This document shows positions 18,091-26,992 of a stretch of 64,000 nt of DNA, one piece after another. The stretch is taken from the NCBI GenBank assembly GCA_945833885.1, contig CAMAFY010000004.1:38091-102090 (forward strand), in the 5' to 3' direction. Position 1 is the stretch's first letter, and each line of letters opens with the position of its first letter. The position numbers and the translations under genes were made by a program. The stretch comes from an uncultured Bacteroidales bacterium. GTDB lineage: Bacteria; Bacteroidota; Bacteroidia; Bacteroidales; Bacteroidaceae. Below the pieces are notes generated by a model, which saw nothing but the letters and a program-made list of their open reading frames with translations, was not told the DNA's origin and ran no database searches.

Positions 18091-19275
18091 CTAGAGTCGA
18101 TTTGTCAGGTAAGGCACGATAGAAGCCTTCCATTGTGCATAGTCATTGTTTAAAATATGCTCTCGTGCAACACGGACAAGTTCGAGGTAGAAAGCAAGAT
18201 TATGGATTGACGCTATCTGCATTGCCAACAATTCTCTGGCCTTGAACAGATGATGTACATACGCACGCGTATAAATATGGTCCACGCGGCTGGTTCCTTC
18301 AGCGTCAAGTGGCGAGAAATCGTTCGCCCACTTGGCATTTCTAAAGTTGATGATGCCTTGCCAGGTGAATATTTGTCCGTTTCTTCCGTTTCGAGTCGGC
18401 ATTACGCAGTCAAACATATCCACACCTCTTTCAATGGCTTCCAGAATATTTACAGGAGTTCCAACGCCCATTAGGTAACGAGGACGGTCTTTTGGCAGGA
18501 TTTCATTGACAACTTCTATCATGTCATACATGACTTCTGCCGGTTCACCCACGGCAAGACCGCCGATAGCATAGCCTTCCGCCTCAATATCAGTCACAAA
18601 TTTTGCGCTTTCTTTTCGTAGTTCAGGGTAGACACATCCTTGTACGATGGGGAAAAGGCTTTGATGATAACCATAACGTTCCTCTGTTTCATTAAAGCGT
18701 TGTACACATCTGCGAAGCCAGTTGTGGGTTAACGTCAAACTTTTCCTTGCGTAATCATACGACGCTGTCCCCGGGGGGCATTCATCGAACGCCATCATGA
18801 TGTCAGCACCTATGGAACGTTCTATGTCCATCACCTTCTCTGGCGAAAAGAAATGTTTGGAACCATCAATGTGACTGCGGAATTCGCAACCGTCTTCAGT
18901 TATCTTTCTTATACCGGTAAGGCTGAAAACCTGGAATCCACCACTGTCTGTCAGCATCGGACGGTCAAAGCCATTGAATTTATGCAGCCCACCTGCCGCC
19001 TCAAGGATCGGCAGTCCCGGACGCAAATACAGGTGATAAGTGTTTCCGAGTATAATCTGCGCTTTGATATCTTGCAACAGTTCGTACTGGTGAACTCCCT
19101 TTACTGAGCCTAAAGTACCCACCGGCATGAAGATGGGAGTAAGGATATCACCATGGTCTGTATGGAGGACGCCGGCACGTGCATGTGATGTCTCATCGGA
19201 ATGCTCCAAACGAAATAGAGGGACATCTTTGCGCCATGTCCCGCGTAATGATGGTATTTGGGTGGCGTTTGTCAT
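18091..19275 (-). CDS. tgt: tRNA-guanine(34) transglycosylase, lacking the zinc cysteines
   Basis: 394 residues. Exchanges G34 for a queuine precursor in tRNAs for Asp, Asn, His and Tyr. D110 in LTDSGGFQ and D289 in FDCVMPTRNGR match the catalytic aspartates. The zinc site of the E. coli enzyme (C-x-C-x2-C then His) aligns without gaps to G327, S329 and D332, so its three cysteines are gone while the HH at 341-342 remains. It overlaps the lon stop by 4 bases and is probably co-transcribed with it. Confidence 0.93.
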   Translation of the reverse strand: MTNATQIPSLRGTWRKDVPLFRLEHSDETSHARAGVLHTDHGDILTPIFMPVGTLGSVKGVHQYELLQDIKAQIILGNTYHLYLRPGLPILEAAGGLHKFNGFDRPMLTDSGGFQVFSLTGIRKITEDGCEFRSHIDGSKHFFSPEKVMDIERSIGADIMMAFDECPPGTASYDYARKSLTLTHNWLRRCVQRFNETEERYGYHQSLFPIVQGCVYPELRKESAKFVTDIEAEGYAIGGLAVGEPAEVMYDMIEVVNEILPKDRPRYLMGVGTPVNILEAIERGVDMFDCVMPTRNGRNGQIFTWQGIINFRNAKWANDFSPLDAEGTSRVDHIYTRAYVHHLFKARELLAMQIASIHNLAFYLELVRVAREHILNNDYAQWKASIVPYLTNRL

Positions 19276-21740
19276 TTTTCTGTCAGGTTTTCCTCAATGG
19301 AGAATACTTTAGGATTTTCTACTTTTTCCGGCAAAAGAGCAATGTTCCATACGTCGAGTAAGGAATCGACATATTCTAGAGTCAAGCCTTTGGTATACTG
19401 TTTGGGGATTTCGTTGACATCACGACGGTTATCTTCCGGCAGTAGAATCAAGTCTATGCCCGCACGTTTTGCTGCAAGAATCTTTTCCTTTACCCCACCA
19501 ATAGGCAACACTTTACCACGTAAGGTGATTTCACCTGTCATGGCTATGCCTTTCCTGACGCGTCTTTGCGTAAGGGCAGATGCGATACTTGTGGCAATAG
19601 TGATGCCGGCTGAAGGGCCGTCCTTCGGTGTGGCACCTTCGGGAACATGGATGTGTATGGCCCATTGTTCAAAAATCCGAGTATCAATTCCCAGAATTTC
19701 GGCATTTGATTTAATGTATTCCAATGCTAAAGATGCACTTTCCTTCATGACATCACCCAGGTTTCCTGTTGTTGTAAGGTGGGGAGCCCTCGACCGTGAC
19801 AGGCTGGTTTCGATGAAAAGAATCTCACCTCCTACAGCCGTCCAGGCCAATCCTGTCACTACTCCGGCGAACTTATTCCCCTCATATTTGTCGCGTGAAT
19901 AACGCGGTTTACCAAGGAGGCGTTCTACATCATCCGGTTTTACTGAGAGATTATCCGGAAGAACAGAGTCTTTTGCACATTCAAGCACAAGTTTTCTGAC
20001 GACCTTTGCTACGAGATGCTTGAGATGTCGGACTCCACTTTCCCGAGTATAGCGTTCGATTATGAACTCCAAGGCTTTTGCAGTGACGCGGATTTTCAGC
20101 GGAAGAGCCATTTCCTTGATGGCATCCGGGAAGAGATGGCGCTTGGCAATCTCTATCTTTTCTTCCGTAAGATAGCCGTCGACCTCTATAAACTCCATAC
20201 GGTCGCGCAACGCCATCGGGATATCGCCCACATTGTTCGCCGTGGCTATGAAGAAAACACGGCTAAGGTCGAATTCGAAGTCAAGATAATTGTCGTAGAA
20301 TGCGTTATTCTGTTCGGGATCAAGCAGTTCGAGGAGTGCGCTCTGCGGATTTCCGTTATGGCTGTCACCACCAACTTTGTCGATTTCGTCGAGAACGAAG
20401 ACCGGATCTACAGAACCACACTTGACAATGCTTTTCATTATACGTCCGCACATGGCACCAACGTATGTGCGACGATGGCCACGTATCTCCGATTCATCGT
20501 GCAAACCACCCAGACTGACGCGTACATACTTCCGTCCCAATGCGGTTGCAATGCTGCGACCAAGGCTGGTTTTACCTACTCCCGGAGGACCTACAAGGCA
20601 AAGAATCGGTGCTTTTTTTGACTTGCTGAAAGCCATTACGGCAAGATGTTCAAGGATGCGTTCCTTCACCTTCTCCATTCCATAATGGTCTTTGTCAAGA
20701 ATCTTTTGAGCATGTTCCACACTGATGCGTGGATTCTCTTTTTCTTTAGGATTCCATGGTAGGGAAAGTACGGTCTTCACATAGGAATATGCTACGTTGT
20801 ATTCCGGAGAAGCGGGATTCATACGCTCCATTCTTGAAAGTTCGGTATTAAGCATTCCCAACACGTTTTCCGGCAAGGGCAATGACTTCATTGCGGTGCG
20901 GAAACGCATGATTTCCCCTGTTTCATCAGTACCGAGTTCCTTGTTGATGTTGCGAAGTTCCTGTTGCAGGAAGTATTCTCGTTGCTGTTTTGAGAGGTCG
21001 GCCATGGTCTGTTCCTGAATTTTAGAGAGCAGACTGATCTTTTTCAACTCTATTTTGAGGAGATTTATGCCCTTCTGGAGTTGGGACAATGGCTCACAAG
21101 CACTGAAGACCTCCATTTTATCGTTGATGTTAAGCGGAAGGTTTGACATCATGAAATTGAAGAGCATTTCGCTTCCCTTCATGTTTTCATAAGCAAACTT
21201 CATCTCCGTCGCCACGTTCTCGTCGGCCGCCTCAATGTATTTTTCAACGGTTTGGGCGAAATAGGTCAGGGCCGTTTTTCCCAAATCATCGTTCAGTTGT
21301 ACAGGTTCCTCTACGGATTCTACTTCAGCCTCAATGAAAGGCATGCCAGTGTCCACACCTTTCAGAATGTTTACACGGTTAGCAGCCTGCACGATGACGC
21401 TGGTCTTGTCGCCTGGAAGGCGGATAATCTTCATCAATCTTGCAAGGACACCCATGGAATACAATGATTCTATGGTGGGATGTTCCTCCTTCTCATCAAA
21501 TTGCACGCCGAGCACGATCATTTGTTCCGGACCGCGTTCTTCTGCCCACTCGATAAGTCTTTCGCTACTTTCGCGACCTACCACCAGAGGCATGATGACT
21601 CCAGGAAACACAACCATGTTTCTTAATGGTAGAACTGGCAGTATTCCTTTGAAATTAACAAAAATATTCTGTGGTGAGTTATTGTCATAGTCGGCAATAA
21701 TACCGATGGATGCGATTTTATTTCTTATTTTTTTTGCCAT
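19272..21740 (-). CDS. lon: ATP-dependent protease Lon
   Basis: 822 residues with an N-terminal LON substrate domain (about 34-240), coiled coil, AAA+ module (Walker A GPPGVGKT 384-391, Walker B VFVLDEIDK about 447-455) and C-terminal protease domain with the Ser-Lys dyad S710 (PKDGPSAG) and K753 (GGVKEKILAAK). Degrades misfolded and regulatory proteins in the cytosol. Followed by tgt with a 4-base overlap, preceded by the uvrD-type helicase 101 bases upstream. There is no heat-shock operator that I recognise. Confidence 0.97.
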   Translation of the reverse strand: MAKKIRNKIASIGIIADYDNNSPQNIFVNFKGILPVLPLRNMVVFPGVIMPLVVGRESSERLIEWAEERGPEQMIVLGVQFDEKEEHPTIESLYSMGVLARLMKIIRLPGDKTSVIVQAANRVNILKGVDTGMPFIEAEVESVEEPVQLNDDLGKTALTYFAQTVEKYIEAADENVATEMKFAYENMKGSEMLFNFMMSNLPLNINDKMEVFSACEPLSQLQKGINLLKIELKKISLLSKIQEQTMADLSKQQREYFLQQELRNINKELGTDETGEIMRFRTAMKSLPLPENVLGMLNTELSRMERMNPASPEYNVAYSYVKTVLSLPWNPKEKENPRISVEHAQKILDKDHYGMEKVKERILEHLAVMAFSKSKKAPILCLVGPPGVGKTSLGRSIATALGRKYVRVSLGGLHDESEIRGHRRTYVGAMCGRIMKSIVKCGSVDPVFVLDEIDKVGGDSHNGNPQSALLELLDPEQNNAFYDNYLDFEFDLSRVFFIATANNVGDIPMALRDRMEFIEVDGYLTEEKIEIAKRHLFPDAIKEMALPLKIRVTAKALEFIIERYTRESGVRHLKHLVAKVVRKLVLECAKDSVLPDNLSVKPDDVERLLGKPRYSRDKYEGNKFAGVVTGLAWTAVGGEILFIETSLSRSRAPHLTTTGNLGDVMKESASLALEYIKSNAEILGIDTRIFEQWAIHIHVPEGATPKDGPSAGITIATSIASALTQRRVRKGIAMTGEITLRGKVLPIGGVKEKILAAKRAGIDLILLPEDNRRDVNEIPKQYTKGLTLEYVDSLLDVWNIALLPEKVENPKVFSIEENLTEK

Positions 21741-21841
21741 AAGGCTTTATAAAATTTTCTTTTGAGAATTGTCAGGATGATGTTTTCTATGGTCTTATGG
21801 GCATTTATTCCCGGCTTGCTGCAGATACAATACCTTGTGGT

Positions 21842-24196
21842 TTATTCGTAAAGTATGGTATAAACGGCAAATTTCAAGAGAAGTTTCTTTTTGCCCATAA
21901 CATCAAAATTGATATGCGCCATGGCATTCTCTCCTTTTCCTTCAAGCGCTTCCACAACACCAAGTCCGAAGCGCTCGTGGCGGATTCGCGTGCCGACCTT
22001 CAGGAAACCCTTAGCCGTTCTTAGTGTTTCCACCTTTTCCTTTGGTGCCGCTTCGGCGGTTGTCAGAATGGTTTTTCGGACTGTGGGAGTCGGACGTTTG
22101 AATGTGGTGTGGAAACGTGAGGGATTTTGTGATGTCCGAGTTGGAGATGATTTCTTGTATGATCCGGCTGTGATGTCATACAAATCATGTTCATGACGGA
22201 TATATTTACTGTCTATTTCGTCGAGGAATTCGCTATGTTCCGAGATTTCAAACGCACCATTTCGGAAGCGACTGCAGGCATAGGAAAGGAAACAACGCTT
22301 TTCGGCCCGAGTCACCGCCACGTAGAACAGACGACGTTCTTCCTCATATTCCTTTGGGGAAAAGGCTGATCGGGACGAAGGTATCAGATCCTGTTCCATT
22401 CCGGCAATGAACACAGTGTCGAATTCCAGGCCTTTTGCCGCATGAATGGTCATGAGTGCAACTTTAGGCTTTCCGTCATCGTGCTTGTCGGCATCGGTCA
22501 TTAGTGCAACTTCTGAAAGATACTCATGCAGAAAGACCTTTTTATCCGGTTCTGCCTCCTTTATTTCTTGCATGTAATTATAAATGCTTCCCAGAAGTTC
22601 CTCGATATTCTCCCGCCTTGATTCTCCCTCCGGACTGTCATCTTTCCTGAGGTCGTCAGCGATTCCGCTATACAGGATCACGTCCTTCACCAACTGATAG
22701 ACTTCCGTTTCCTGTGCTTTGCGCTGGAATTCCCTGATCATGGCTGTGAACATCTCGAATTTTGTCAGGGTACCTGCGTTGAATTTCAAGCCAAACATCT
22801 CCGGGGCTTCCATAACAGCCCACAATGAGACATTGAAAGCATGGCTTGCTACCAACAGTTTCTGCAGTGTCGTATTGCCTATGCCGCGTGTAGGATAGTT
22901 GACAATACGGATAAATGCCTCTTCATCATTGGAATTTACAATCAATTTCAGGTAACCGAGGACATCTTTTATCTCCTTTCGCTCGTAAAACGATTGTCCT
23001 GCGTACACCTTATACGGGATTCCGTTTTTAAGGAAGGTCTCTTCCAGAGGACGGCTTTGGGCATTTGTACGATAAAGAATGGCTATTTTATCGAAATCGA
23101 CATGGTCTTTTGCATTCAAACGTTTGATGTATCCGCAGATTTTCGCGGCCTCTTCGCGGTCGTTTGTGGCTTGTATCAGCAGGAGTGGCGTACCGACGTC
23201 GTTCGACGAAAACACTTTTTTGGGGATTTGGTTGACATTATGCCGGATAATATCATTGGCAGCATTGACGATGGTCTGTGTAGAACGGTAGTTTTGCTCC
23301 AATTTTACGGTTACAGCCTCAGGAAACTGACGGTTGAAGCGAAGGATATTCTCGATGTTCGCACCTCGGAAGGCATAGATGCTTTGGGCATCATCGCCCA
23401 CAACACAGATGTTGTGGTGCTCTTGTGTGAGTAATTCGAGGATTTTATATTGAAGATAATTGGTGTCCTGGTACTCATCGACAAGTATATACTTGAATCT
23501 TCCCGTGTATTTTCTGCGAATTGTCTCGTTGCGGCTGAACAAAAGGAAGGTATACAGGAGCATATCGTCGAAATCAATCATCTGCAGCATTCTGCAACGC
23601 TCCCAATATATGCGGTAAATCTCTGATGTCCTCTCTATGTTTTGCACCCTATCGTACTCCGTCAGACTGTTCGTGTGGGTATAATCTTCAGGTAAAATCA
23701 GCCGATTTTTAGCATTCGATATCCGTCCCGCAATGGTTTTATCCTTGTACTTCGTAGAATCAAGTCCCAATTCCTTGATGATGTTCTTTATCATCTTGAG
23801 TTGGTCGGCACTATCCAGGACAGTGAAGTTGGGTTGTAGCCCAATATGCTCGCATTCGGTGCGGAGAATTCGGGTGAATATGCTGTGAAAAGTTCCGCTC
23901 CATAGGCCACGGGCATATTGTGTCCCTACAATCTTATGGATTCGCCTCGTCATTTCGCTGGCAGCTTTGTTGGTAAATGTCAGTGCTAATATTTCATAAG
24001 GCTTATACCCATGTTGTAACAAATAGGCTATCTTATAGGTCAATACGCGCGTCTTTCCGGAACCTGCGCCAGCAATTACCAGTAATGGACCAACGGTGTG
24101 CCGGACGGCCTCTAATTGTGGCGCGTTTAATTGTTCGGCCCAATAGGAGTCCGGCAGTATCTGTTCTGCAGTCTCGTTCCATTCCTCGTATGTCAT
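21842..24196 (-). CDS. UvrD/PcrA-type DNA helicase
   Basis: 784 residues. Superfamily 1A motifs are in order: Q motif with LNAPQLEAVRH, Walker A GAGSGKTRVLTYK (about 42-54), TFTNKAA, VDEYQDTN (about 225-232), GDDAQSIYAFRGA, QNYRST, TIHAAKGLEFD and VAVTRA. The C-terminal 90 residues are a flexible tail ending in a small domain (VGTRIRHERFGLGVVEALEGKGENAMAHINFD), typical of UvrD/PcrA and probably for RNA polymerase contact. It unwinds DNA in excision and mismatch repair; mutL lies 3 kb away in the same direction. Confidence 0.95.
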   Translation of the reverse strand: MTYEEWNETAEQILPDSYWAEQLNAPQLEAVRHTVGPLLVIAGAGSGKTRVLTYKIAYLLQHGYKPYEILALTFTNKAASEMTRRIHKIVGTQYARGLWSGTFHSIFTRILRTECEHIGLQPNFTVLDSADQLKMIKNIIKELGLDSTKYKDKTIAGRISNAKNRLILPEDYTHTNSLTEYDRVQNIERTSEIYRIYWERCRMLQMIDFDDMLLYTFLLFSRNETIRRKYTGRFKYILVDEYQDTNYLQYKILELLTQEHHNICVVGDDAQSIYAFRGANIENILRFNRQFPEAVTVKLEQNYRSTQTIVNAANDIIRHNVNQIPKKVFSSNDVGTPLLLIQATNDREEAAKICGYIKRLNAKDHVDFDKIAILYRTNAQSRPLEETFLKNGIPYKVYAGQSFYERKEIKDVLGYLKLIVNSNDEEAFIRIVNYPTRGIGNTTLQKLLVASHAFNVSLWAVMEAPEMFGLKFNAGTLTKFEMFTAMIREFQRKAQETEVYQLVKDVILYSGIADDLRKDDSPEGESRRENIEELLGSIYNYMQEIKEAEPDKKVFLHEYLSEVALMTDADKHDDGKPKVALMTIHAAKGLEFDTVFIAGMEQDLIPSSRSAFSPKEYEEERRLFYVAVTRAEKRCFLSYACSRFRNGAFEISEHSEFLDEIDSKYIRHEHDLYDITAGSYKKSSPTRTSQNPSRFHTTFKRPTPTVRKTILTTAEAAPKEKVETLRTAKGFLKVGTRIRHERFGLGVVEALEGKGENAMAHINFDVMGKKKLLLKFAVYTILYE

Positions 24197-24295
24197 AAGG
24201 GGCAGTATTTGGGGTGTGGTCTAATGAATTTTAGTGTTTTGTCTTCTGAATACAGAAAATTCTGGGCAAGGGAGTGAGCGTTTATGTCTGGTTCT

Positions 24296-24670
24296 CTACT
24301 CCTGTTTACTCAATTCACGATGATCGTGTTGCAGTTTTTTCTGGTAAAATAGAATGCGCGTTTGATAATCGGACTGTAAGGTGTCGCGCATGGCTGCCGA
24401 AAGTTCGATGCTGTCCATCAAAAGTATCCCTGCTTTTCTGCAACTTAGGGCGTAAGGATACGACTTCCTCATGGTCTTCAACGTTGATTTTGCCGCATCG
24501 AACTCGCCGTCCTTCAACTGTTGGCGCGCTTTTGCGAGAAGAATTTCCGCTTGTTCCTCATCTGCGATGCGACGGTCTGAGGCATCGCCATATTTCGAGC
24601 GGCACCCTGTGTTGAAAACAAAGGTGAAGAAGATGGCGAAAGACAATATTTTGAAGCAAGATTTTCTCAT
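24296..24670 (-). CDS. Small lipoprotein with TPR-like helices
   Basis: 124 residues from the ATG at 24670, chosen because it begins a proper lipoprotein signal (MRKSCFKILSFAIFFTFVFNTGC, lipobox NTGC); the frame is open 50 codons further upstream but with no signal sequence. The mature part reads AEILLAKARQQLKDGEFDAAKSTLKTMRKSYPYAL, one TPR-like helix pair, then a charged helix. The function is unknown; a scaffold or sensor on the periplasmic face is a guess. It lies 99 bases after the helicase start in the same direction. Confidence 0.7.
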   Translation of the reverse strand: MRKSCFKILSFAIFFTFVFNTGCRSKYGDASDRRIADEEQAEILLAKARQQLKDGEFDAAKSTLKTMRKSYPYALSCRKAGILLMDSIELSAAMRDTLQSDYQTRILFYQKKLQHDHRELSKQE

Positions 24671-24777
24671 AGGATAAGGTGGTGTTTGGGTGATGCGACC
24701 TTTTGTCTTGGGATCGTTCGAAGAGTATGGTGTGATATGCGTGCTTTTCGTTCTGGAAACAGTCGCTATATTTTGTG

Positions 24778-24785
24778 CAAATATA
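24778..24785 (-). promoter_or_regulatory. Bacteroidetes -7 element for the lipoprotein gene
   Basis: TATATTTG on the minus strand. It would give a leader of about 100 bases. No clear -33 box. It is divergent from two tandem TACATTTG elements on the + strand at 24827-24842. Confidence 0.5.
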
Positions 24786-24883
24786 CAATAATAAATTGGC
24801 TTTTCTTCCATTAACGTCACGAAAACTACATTTGTACATTTGATAACCTGGCTTTTTGTACGCTAAACATTTATTCAACGAAC

Positions 24884-25003
24884 ATGAAAACTACGCGGGA
24901 GAATCGGCTTTACGTCACGACCAATCTTTGGCCAAGCCCGATGATGTGCGGTGATAGCCGAAAGCAAGAGCCGGATCTGGTGTCTAAGGAATCCGCTGAT
25001 TGA
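24884..25003 (+). CDS. Possible 39-residue small protein
   Basis: A short frame (MKTTRENRLYVTTNLWPSP then MMCGDSRKQEPDLVSKESAD) lies alone on the + strand in a 340-base gap. It is preceded by two tandem TACATTTG boxes (24827-24834, 24835-24842), and a perfect 12-bp hairpin begins 10 bases after its stop. The composition is mixed and soluble, not like the usual junk frame. I recognise no family. The boxes lack a proper -33 partner, so it may also be a non-coding leader. Confidence 0.35.
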   Translation: MKTTRENRLYVTTNLWPSPMMCGDSRKQEPDLVSKESAD

Positions 25004-25012
25004 ACAAAAAAA

Positions 25013-25059
25013 TCTGCTTTGCAAACCTGTTCTTTCAAAGAAAAGTCTTGCAAAGCAGA
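25013..25059. terminator. Strong hairpin terminator
   Basis: Perfect 12-bp stem (25013-25024 with 25048-25059, tctgctttgcaa / ttgcaaagcaga), 23-base loop. On the minus strand it is followed by TTTTTTTG, so it terminates the SDR transcript; on the + strand it would close the short frame ending at 25003. Confidence 0.75.
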
Positions 25060-25160
25060 AATCTTTCAGATGAGAATGTCTGACCGGAGAACATCAACAT
25101 GCAGATGTCGCCCGTTTTGTTTTAAGTGTATTCTATACGGGAAAATCGTGTTTTAGAAAT

Positions 25161-25877
25161 TCAATCATTGTCTTTTCTCCAACCATAGTCCCCATGATAT
25201 ATCATTTGTCTCGTCATTCCACCATCGACACAGATGTTTTCGCCAGTAATGAAGCCAGACTTTTCGGAACACAGGAACAAAACAATGTTTGCAACATCCA
25301 TGGGATTCCCTACACGACCTGCGGGATGCTGCTCCGCATCTGCGCCATGGTAGTCGGTGTATGCTGTGTCTATCCATCCGGGAGACACGGAATTTACCCT
25401 GGCTTTTCCGGAAAGCGTGATGGCAAGTGCGTGGGTTAACGCGGAAACGCCTCCTTTTGCCGCGGTGTAACTCTCGGTTTCGGGTTGACTCATACGGTCG
25501 CGCGAGGAAGAAATATTGACGATTGATGCACCTTCGGCAAGATGGTCAGATAACATTTTAACAAGGTAAAAGGGGGCTGTTACGCCAACATTCAATGCGT
25601 ATTGAAACTCTTCGTAACTGCATTCGTGAAGGCCTTTCATCAAGGGTAGGGCATTGTTGATGATAAAGTTCACCTTTCCATAGGTTTCAACAACATGGTT
25701 ACAGAAGTTTTCAAGCGTCACTTTGTCGGCAATGTCTCCGACAAAATGCTTGCCGGATTGCTTGTCAATGACGCAAACCTCGGCACCACGAAGCCGAAAC
25801 TCCTCGGCAATACACTTGCCGATGCCCTGCGCGCCGCCGGTAATCACTACAACTTTTCCCTCAAACTCTCTGTCCAT
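25161..25877 (-). CDS. Short-chain dehydrogenase/reductase
   Basis: 238 residues, classical SDR. The cofactor loop is TGGAQGIG (about 13-20), the structural NNA is in FIINNALPL, the catalytic Ser lies in IVNISSSRD and Tyr/Lys in SYTAAKG. The acidic residue after the second strand (VCVIDKQ) favours NAD(H) over NADP(H). It oxidises or reduces a small alcohol or ketone that the sequence does not reveal. It appears to be a single-gene transcript with its own terminator. Confidence 0.88.
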   Translation of the reverse strand: MDREFEGKVVVITGGAQGIGKCIAEEFRLRGAEVCVIDKQSGKHFVGDIADKVTLENFCNHVVETYGKVNFIINNALPLMKGLHECSYEEFQYALNVGVTAPFYLVKMLSDHLAEGASIVNISSSRDRMSQPETESYTAAKGGVSALTHALAITLSGKARVNSVSPGWIDTAYTDYHGADAEQHPAGRVGNPMDVANIVLFLCSEKSGFITGENICVDGGMTRQMIYHGDYGWRKDND

Positions 25878-25996
25878 ACTTTCTGTTTACTATAAAAAGG
25901 AGTGTTATTTTGTAGATTCCCCTTATAAACTCCGCAAAGGAATCTGCCCAAAAGGCAGGTAAAAACAATTTGTTATTTGGGGGTATTTACGGACGG

Positions 25997-26374
25997 CTAT
26001 AAGTGTAAATCAACAGATTTTCCGAAAGGCGCGAGTGATAACTTGGCCATCTTGAAGTGTTGTTGGGCAAAGGGGATACCTAATATTGTGATGAAAAGAA
26101 GGATTCCGAAGAAGACATGCACCAGAAAAGCCCACAATCCACCGAAGATAATCCAGATAATGTTCAATGGAATGCGGATGCAGCCAGTAGGACTGTCGGT
26201 ATTCTTTACCTCAGCGCCGAAGGGCCACAGGCATAGAAGCCCTATTTTGAATGTCTGAAGTGCGACAGGAATGCCAATTATTGTGATAGCCATGGCAAGA
26301 CTACCGGTGAAATAACCGATGGCGGCCTCAAGTCCTCCGAAGAGCCACCAAAGAATGTTGCCGATAAATTTCAT
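25997..26374 (-). CDS. YccF-family inner membrane protein
   Basis: 125 residues with two similar halves, each starting NI(L/I)W(W/I)(L/I)FGGL and ending in IGIPVALQTFKIGLLCLWPFG or LGIPFAQQHFKMAKLSLAPFG, the two-fold YccF domain. About four membrane segments. The biological role is unknown. A 22-bp repeat array lies 100 bases upstream of its start. Confidence 0.9.
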   Translation of the reverse strand: MKFIGNILWWLFGGLEAAIGYFTGSLAMAITIIGIPVALQTFKIGLLCLWPFGAEVKNTDSPTGCIRIPLNIIWIIFGGLWAFLVHVFFGILLFITILGIPFAQQHFKMAKLSLAPFGKSVDLHL

Positions 26375-26474
26375 ATATTTTCTGTGTTAGGATTGGAAGT
26401 GACGAGTGGCTTACAAAGCGTTGGGAACTCTGTGTATAAATCGTTGATTTCCAAAAGATTGAATATGTTTATAA

Positions 26475-26562
26475 AAACGTCCGTAGTTCCCGTTAGAAAC
26501 ATCCGCACTTTCCACTGAAAAGTTCCGATGTCTTTACTGTAATGTTCCGCATTTTTTTTACG
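26475..26562. repeat. 22-bp palindromic repeat array B (four units)
   Basis: Units start at 26475, 26497, 26519 and 26541. Cores: AAACGTCCGTAGTTC, AAACATCCGCACTTT, AAAGTTCCGATGTCT, AATGTTCCGCATTTT. Every unit has CCG at core positions 7-9; the outer triplets are partly degenerate. It lies between the yccF-like gene (upstream of its start) and the end of a 64-residue gene. Confidence 0.8.
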
Positions 26563-26676
26563 GGTAAACCATGCTTCGGAAGTAGATGTGGAAATTAAGG
26601 ACTGGAAACTATGATGAATTGGTGGAAGATGACGGGATGTCGTGGAAGAAAACCTTTTAATGACTGGTGTGAAATC

Positions 26677-26871
26677 CTATGCTTTGTCCAAGCAGGTTTT
26701 GAGTTTCAGGCATAGAGCATCTGCTTCTTCCTCAGAAAACATGGCATCTTTGAGAAGAATATTTCGAAGGGATGTTAAGGCACGTTGTTTCATGCGAGCC
26801 TCTCCTGCCCGTACTCCGCTTGCAAAACCGCCATGTGCAAGGAGTTGGGTGTTGAAGTTTCCGTCTGACAT
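26677..26871 (-). CDS. Conserved small hypothetical protein downstream of mutL
   Basis: 64 residues: MSDGNFNTQLLAHGGFASG then VRAGEARMKQRALTSLRNILL and an acidic helix with EEEADALCLKLKTCL. It lies 121 bases after mutL in the same direction. I have an impression of similar short proteins starting MSDGNFNR in Bacteroides genomes, but know of no function. The pattern suggests a basic helix followed by an acidic, amphipathic one. The start is the only ATG that gives the MSDGNFN motif. Confidence 0.65.
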   Translation of the reverse strand: MSDGNFNTQLLAHGGFASGVRAGEARMKQRALTSLRNILLKDAMFSEEEADALCLKLKTCLDKA

Positions 26872-26992
26872 ATATGGAATCTAATCTGAAACTGCAGGGC
26901 TTTACAGTAAATACTGTTGAGAGTCGGTATGCAAAGCGAAGCAGTTAGGCAGAGATGTTTTTGGATAAGATATCGGTAAGTATGAGTTAGGT

